Assembly (NCBI RefSeq): GCF_001644575.1
Contig: NZ_CP015596.1
Span: 1,984,001-2,048,000 of the forward strand
Source of the DNA: Mycobacterium adipatum
GTDB lineage: Bacteria > Actinomycetota > Actinomycetes > Mycobacteriales > Mycobacteriaceae
DNA length: 64,000 bases
Reading direction: 5' to 3'
Numbering within the stretch: position 1 is the first letter of the stretch; every line of letters begins with the position of its first letter. The position numbers were made by a program, and so were the translations under genes. The notes beneath the pieces were generated by a model. The model saw only the letters and a list, made by a program, of their open reading frames with translations, was not told the origin of the DNA and ran no database searches. Positions 63,387-64,000 of the stretch are shown here, piece by piece.

Positions 63387-64000
63387 CTACAGCCTGGCGG
63401 CCAGCTCGGTGCCCTGGCGGATGGCCCGCTTGGCATCGAGCTCGGCCGCGACGGCGGCACCGCCGATGACGTGTGCGGTGACACCGCGGGCCCGCAACTC
63501 GTCGTCGAGCCCGCGCACCGACTCCTGGCCCGCGCAGATCACGATGTTGTCGACGGCCAGCAGCCGCGCACCGGACCGATCGGACCCGAAGCTGATGTGC
63601 AGCCCGGCGTCGTCGATGCGCTCGTAGTTCACCCCGCAGAGCTGTTGCACGCCTTTGGCTTTCAGCGAGGCGCGGTGCACCCAACCCGAGGTCTTGCCGA
63701 GCCCGCGGCCCTGCGGCCCCTTGGTGCGTTGCAGTAGGAACACCTCACGGGCCGGCGGGAGCGGGATGGGTGTGGCCAGTGCGCCGCGCACCGTCGGCGC
63801 GTCCTGCGGGTCCAGGGCTCCCCATTCGGCCTGCCACTCCTTGCGGTTCAGGGTGGGCGAATGCGTGGTGACCAGGAACTCGCTGACATCGAACCCGATG
63901 CCGCCGGCGCCGATGACCGCCACCGATTCGCCGACGGCGGCTCCGGAGAGCACCTCGGCGTAGGACAGCACCTTGGGGTGCTCGATGCCGGGGATGGCGG
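63387..64000 (-). CDS. fadH: 2,4-dienoyl-CoA reductase, C-terminal part (5' end beyond window)
   Basis: About 200 residues visible. The NAD(P)-binding domain of the Old-Yellow-Enzyme/FadH family: VAVIGAGGIGFDVSEFLV, RTKGPQGRGLGKTSGWVHRASLKAKGV, VDNIVICAGQES and VIGGAAVAAELDAKRAIRQGTELAARL. The N-terminal TIM barrel and Fe-S Cys lie outside. Removes double bonds from unsaturated acyl-CoA in beta-oxidation. Its place after fbiC fits Rv1175c. Confidence 0.92.
   Translation of the reverse strand, partial: AIPGIEHPKVLSYAEVLSGAAVGESVAVIGAGGIGFDVSEFLVTTHSPTLNRKEWQAEWGALDPQDAPTVRGALATPIPLPPAREVFLLQRTKGPQGRGLGKTSGWVHRASLKAKGVQQLCGVNYERIDDAGLHISFGSDRSGARLLAVDNIVICAGQESVRGLDDELRARGVTAHVIGGAAVAAELDAKRAIRQGTELAARL

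Overview
The window is a high-GC actinobacterial chromosome segment from a Mycobacterium-type organism, most likely a rapid grower of the Mycolicibacterium group. The evidence is Mce/Mam proteins, a mycothiol gene (mshB), an F420 gene (fbiC), PIM mannosylation (pimE), alpha-methylacyl-CoA racemase (mcr), an MmpL transporter, a 13E12-type DUF222/HNH protein and many GTG starts. From about 17.7 kb to the right edge, gene order follows the M. tuberculosis stretch I remember as about Rv1142c to Rv1175c: enoyl-CoA hydratase, mcr, SDR, mmpL13, methyltransferase, sirtuin, GntR, F420-type oxidoreductase, HhH-GPD, two Ala/Pro-rich exported proteins, pimE, phhB, mutT2, typA, lpqW, mshB, fbiC, fadH. Rv numbers are recalled, not searched.

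Layout. 1-4.2 kb: end of an mce operon, two Mce-associated proteins, an alpha/beta hydrolase and a WS/DGAT-like protein without the usual catalytic motif. 4.2-6.6 kb: DoxX and DUF3556 membrane proteins, each apparently leaderless, the first under a 9-bp dyad and the second under a KstR-type operator. 6.6-10.7 kb: a FadR-type GntR regulator divergent from a thiolase/crotonase/acyl-CoA dehydrogenase operon that ends in a strong terminator. 10.7-17.7 kb: fasciclin-domain protein, frameshifted MFS gene, GlxA-type regulator, gamma-carbonic-anhydrase-like protein, NAD-binding protein, CPBP membrane protein and a second MFS protein. 17.7-21.5 kb: crotonase, mcr, SDR and nitronate-monooxygenase-like protein. 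21.5-25.4 kb: accessory island with a DUF222/HNH gene flanked by two copies of a structured hairpin element and interrupted upstream by an intact IS481-family element. 25.4-38.2 kb: MmpL/TetR/methyltransferase operon, sirtuin, GntR, PucR-type regulator with a divergent Baeyer-Villiger monooxygenase, two LCM-type methyltransferases around DUF1697, small conserved genes, an acyltransferase and an MFS exporter. 38.2-44.4 kb: two sodium:solute symporters with a LytS/LytTR two-component system. 44.5-64 kb: the conserved core ending in a partial fadH.

Themes. Lipid and CoA-ester metabolism recurs (mce, beta-oxidation operon, mcr, fadH, DUF3556, WS/DGAT). The most interesting new regulatory reading is at 38.2-44.4 kb. 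Two ACCGCTCA repeats with a 13-bp spacer lie upstream of the DUF485/symporter pair. They match the direct-repeat pattern bound by the LytTR regulator BtsR/YehT of E. coli, and a LytTR regulator is encoded 2 kb away together with a second symporter. No tRNA, rRNA or CRISPR array was seen.
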